DNA from: Halomonas sp.
GTDB taxonomy: Bacteria; Pseudomonadota; Gammaproteobacteria; Pseudomonadales; Halomonadaceae
Length of the DNA stretch: 14,980 bases
Direction: 5' to 3'
Assembly: GCA_003560175.1 (NCBI GenBank)
Contig: PWIZ01000251.1
Location: 1 to 14,980 of the forward strand
Positions 13,478 to 14,980 of this stretch are shown here, one piece after another. The first letter of the stretch is position 1. Each line of letters begins with the position of its first letter. The translations under genes were made by a program, and so were the position numbers. A model generated the notes under the pieces. The model saw only the letters and a list, made by a program, of their open reading frames with translations, did no database searches and was not told the DNA's origin.

Positions 13478-14980
13478 TTACCACTTGCCATAGGTGCCTT
13501 CCTTCAGCGCGTCATAGAGGTTCGCTGCGTTGTGCTCTTCGCCGTCGTAGATGATTTTCTCGTCACCGGCCAGCTCCACGGTCTCGCCGTTCTCCAGCTC
13601 GAACACATAGGTGGTGTTCTTGAGGTCGTCCTCACGGACCAGTACGCCCTGGAAGGCCTCCGGATTGAAGCGGAAGGTGGTGCAGCCCTTGAGCTGGCTC
13701 TGGTAGGCGTCCAAGTAGAGATCCTTGAACTCCTCGAAGGGAAACTCCGTGGGCACATTCACCGTCTTGGAGATCGCCGAATCGACCCAGGCCTGAGCGG
13801 CGGCCTGCACCGCCACATGCTGCTTCGGGCTCACTGAATCGGCGGTAATGAAGTAGTCCGGCAGGTCGCTGTCCACCGCGTCGGGGGCGATGAAGTGGCG
13901 GTAGGCGGCCAGCTCGAAGGAGACCACTTCCACCTGTTCCTTGGTCTTCTTGCCCGCCTGGATCACGTTGCGGAAGTAGCGGTGCGAGAAAGACGGCTCG
14001 ATGCCATTGGAGGCGTTGTTGCCCAGCGACAGCGAGATAGTGCCGGTGGGCGCGATGGAGCTGTGGTGAGTGAAGCGCGCGCCGTGCTCGGCGAGCTGGG
14101 CGACCAACTCCGGCTCCAGCTCGGCGATCTTCTGCATATAACGACTGTAGCGGGCGTGCAGGATGCGGCCCGGCACCTTGTCACCCACCTCGTAGCCATC
14201 CTGCTTGAGCTCCGGGCGCTCGCGCATCATCTTCGGGGTGATCTCGACATCCTCGGCCAGCGCCGGGGCCATGCCCTTCTCCCGGGAGAGCTCCAGGGCC
14301 TGCTTCCAGCCCTCGACGGCCAGATTGCGGCTCACCTCTTCGGTGAAGGCCAGCGACTCGGGCGAGCCATAGGGAATCTTGAGCATGGTCATGGTCGAGC
14401 CCAGGCCCAAAAAGCCCATGCCGTGGCGGCGTTTGGCCTCGATCTCGCGGCGCTGGCCCTCCAGCGGCAGCCCGCTGATCTCCACCACGTTATCGAGCAT
14501 ACGGGTAAACACCGCGACGACCTGGCGGTAGCGCTCCCAGTCGAAGCGCGGCTTCTTGCCGAAGGGGTCGATGACGAAGCGGGTCAAGTTGACCGAGCCC
14601 AGCAGGCAGGCGCCCTCCGGGGGCAGCGGCTGCTCGCCGCAGGGGTTGGTGGCGCGGATCTCCTCGCAGAACCAGTTGTTGTTCATGCGGTTGACCTGAT
14701 CGATCAGGATGAAGCCCGGCTCGGCGAAGTCGTAAGTAGAGCTCATGATGGTGTCCCAGAGCTCGCGGGCCTTGATCACCTCGACGATTCGGCAGGCCAC
14801 GCGGCCCTCGGGGTCGACGGTATAACCCTCTTCCACCACCGGCCAGTCGCGGTAGATCAGCTCGTTCTGCTCGACGTCGTCCTTCTCGCCGGCGTGCAGC
14901 GGGAAGGCCAGCGGCCAGTCGGCGTCCTGCTTCACCGCCTCCATGAACTCGTCGGTGATCAGCAGGCTGAGGTTGAACTG
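13478..14980 (-). CDS. nrdJa: NrdJa, adenosylcobalamin-dependent (class II) ribonucleotide reductase catalytic subunit, 5' end missing
   Basis: It reduces ribonucleotides to deoxyribonucleotides with a radical generated from adenosylcobalamin, independent of oxygen. The frame is open from the stop at 13478 to the window edge; the first in-frame ATG inside the window (14944) is not the start, because coding sequence continues upstream (QFNLSLLITDEF). Conserved pieces seen: NPCGEQPLPPEGACLLGSVN with the thiyl-radical cysteine encoded at 14639-14641, RRHGMGFLGLG, and PTGTISLSLGNNASNGIEPS. The end of the protein (GTYGKW) stops before the C-terminal cysteine module, which is encoded separately by nrdJb. 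About 500 residues are present; the N-terminal part lies outside the window. Confidence 0.95.
   Translation of the reverse strand, partial: QFNLSLLITDEFMEAVKQDADWPLAFPLHAGEKDDVEQNELIYRDWPVVEEGYTVDPEGRVACRIVEVIKARELWDTIMSSTYDFAEPGFILIDQVNRMNNNWFCEEIRATNPCGEQPLPPEGACLLGSVNLTRFVIDPFGKKPRFDWERYRQVVAVFTRMLDNVVEISGLPLEGQRREIEAKRRHGMGFLGLGSTMTMLKIPYGSPESLAFTEEVSRNLAVEGWKQALELSREKGMAPALAEDVEITPKMMRERPELKQDGYEVGDKVPGRILHARYSRYMQKIAELEPELVAQLAEHGARFTHHSSIAPTGTISLSLGNNASNGIEPSFSHRYFRNVIQAGKKTKEQVEVVSFELAAYRHFIAPDAVDSDLPDYFITADSVSPKQHVAVQAAAQAWVDSAISKTVNVPTEFPFEEFKDLYLDAYQSQLKGCTTFRFNPEAFQGVLVREDDLKNTTYVFELENGETVELAGDEKIIYDGEEHNAANLYDALKEGTYGKW

Noticed and set aside
1..14980. Insertion sequences, CRISPR arrays, tRNA or rRNA genes, phage or attachment sites
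   Set aside because: None seen: no transposase or integrase frame, no regularly spaced direct repeats, and no structured-RNA-like segment in the short intergenic gaps.

Overview
The window is GC-rich, densely packed bacterial DNA with no tRNA, rRNA, IS element or CRISPR array. Gene content points to a halophilic or marine gammaproteobacterium that can respire without oxygen, probably Halomonadaceae or a pseudomonad relative. The reasons are a class II ribonucleotide reductase split into nrdJa and nrdJb as in Pseudomonas, a NorR/sigma-54 nitric oxide (NO) response, and the oxygen-independent ubiquinone genes ubiU and ubiV. The taxon is an inference.

Layout. (1) The left edge (1-62, minus) holds the first codons of a gene leaving the window. 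Its promoter carries an excellent NsrR-type palindrome with a perfect TATAAT inside it. (2) 176-5285 (minus) is a tightly overlapped tetR-adaptor-RND permease efflux operon with a 22-bp palindromic operator in front of tetR. (3) 5410-7745 is an NO-response locus: norR on the minus strand and, divergently, a YtfE/RIC di-iron repair protein. The gene-free segment between them holds three perfect GGT-N7-ACC NorR sites and a consensus sigma-54 promoter. (4) 7921-10593 (plus) is an operon of ubiU, ubiV and an NrdG-like radical SAM protein, preceded by a near-consensus FNR/ANR box spaced correctly from a -10 element. (5) 10618-12551 (plus) holds a seven-helix membrane protein with a C-terminal AraC-type DNA-binding domain and a secreted DUF6448-like protein. 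The 206-bp segment between them contains repeated TCGAC(T/C) motifs and an inverted repeat. (6) A strong bidirectional hairpin separates these from nrdJb and nrdJa (minus); nrdJa runs off the right edge.

Common thread. NO sensing by NorR, a probable NsrR target, Fe-S repair by RIC, anaerobic quinone hydroxylation by UbiU/UbiV, and oxygen-independent deoxynucleotide synthesis by NrdJ all suit growth on nitrate or at low oxygen. The efflux operon and the AraC/DUF6448 pair have no visible link to that theme. The least explained parts are the radical SAM gene (no nrdD or ubiT nearby), the AraC/DUF6448 module with its motif cluster, and the NsrR-controlled gene cut off at base 1. No gene-free stretch exceeds 300 bases.
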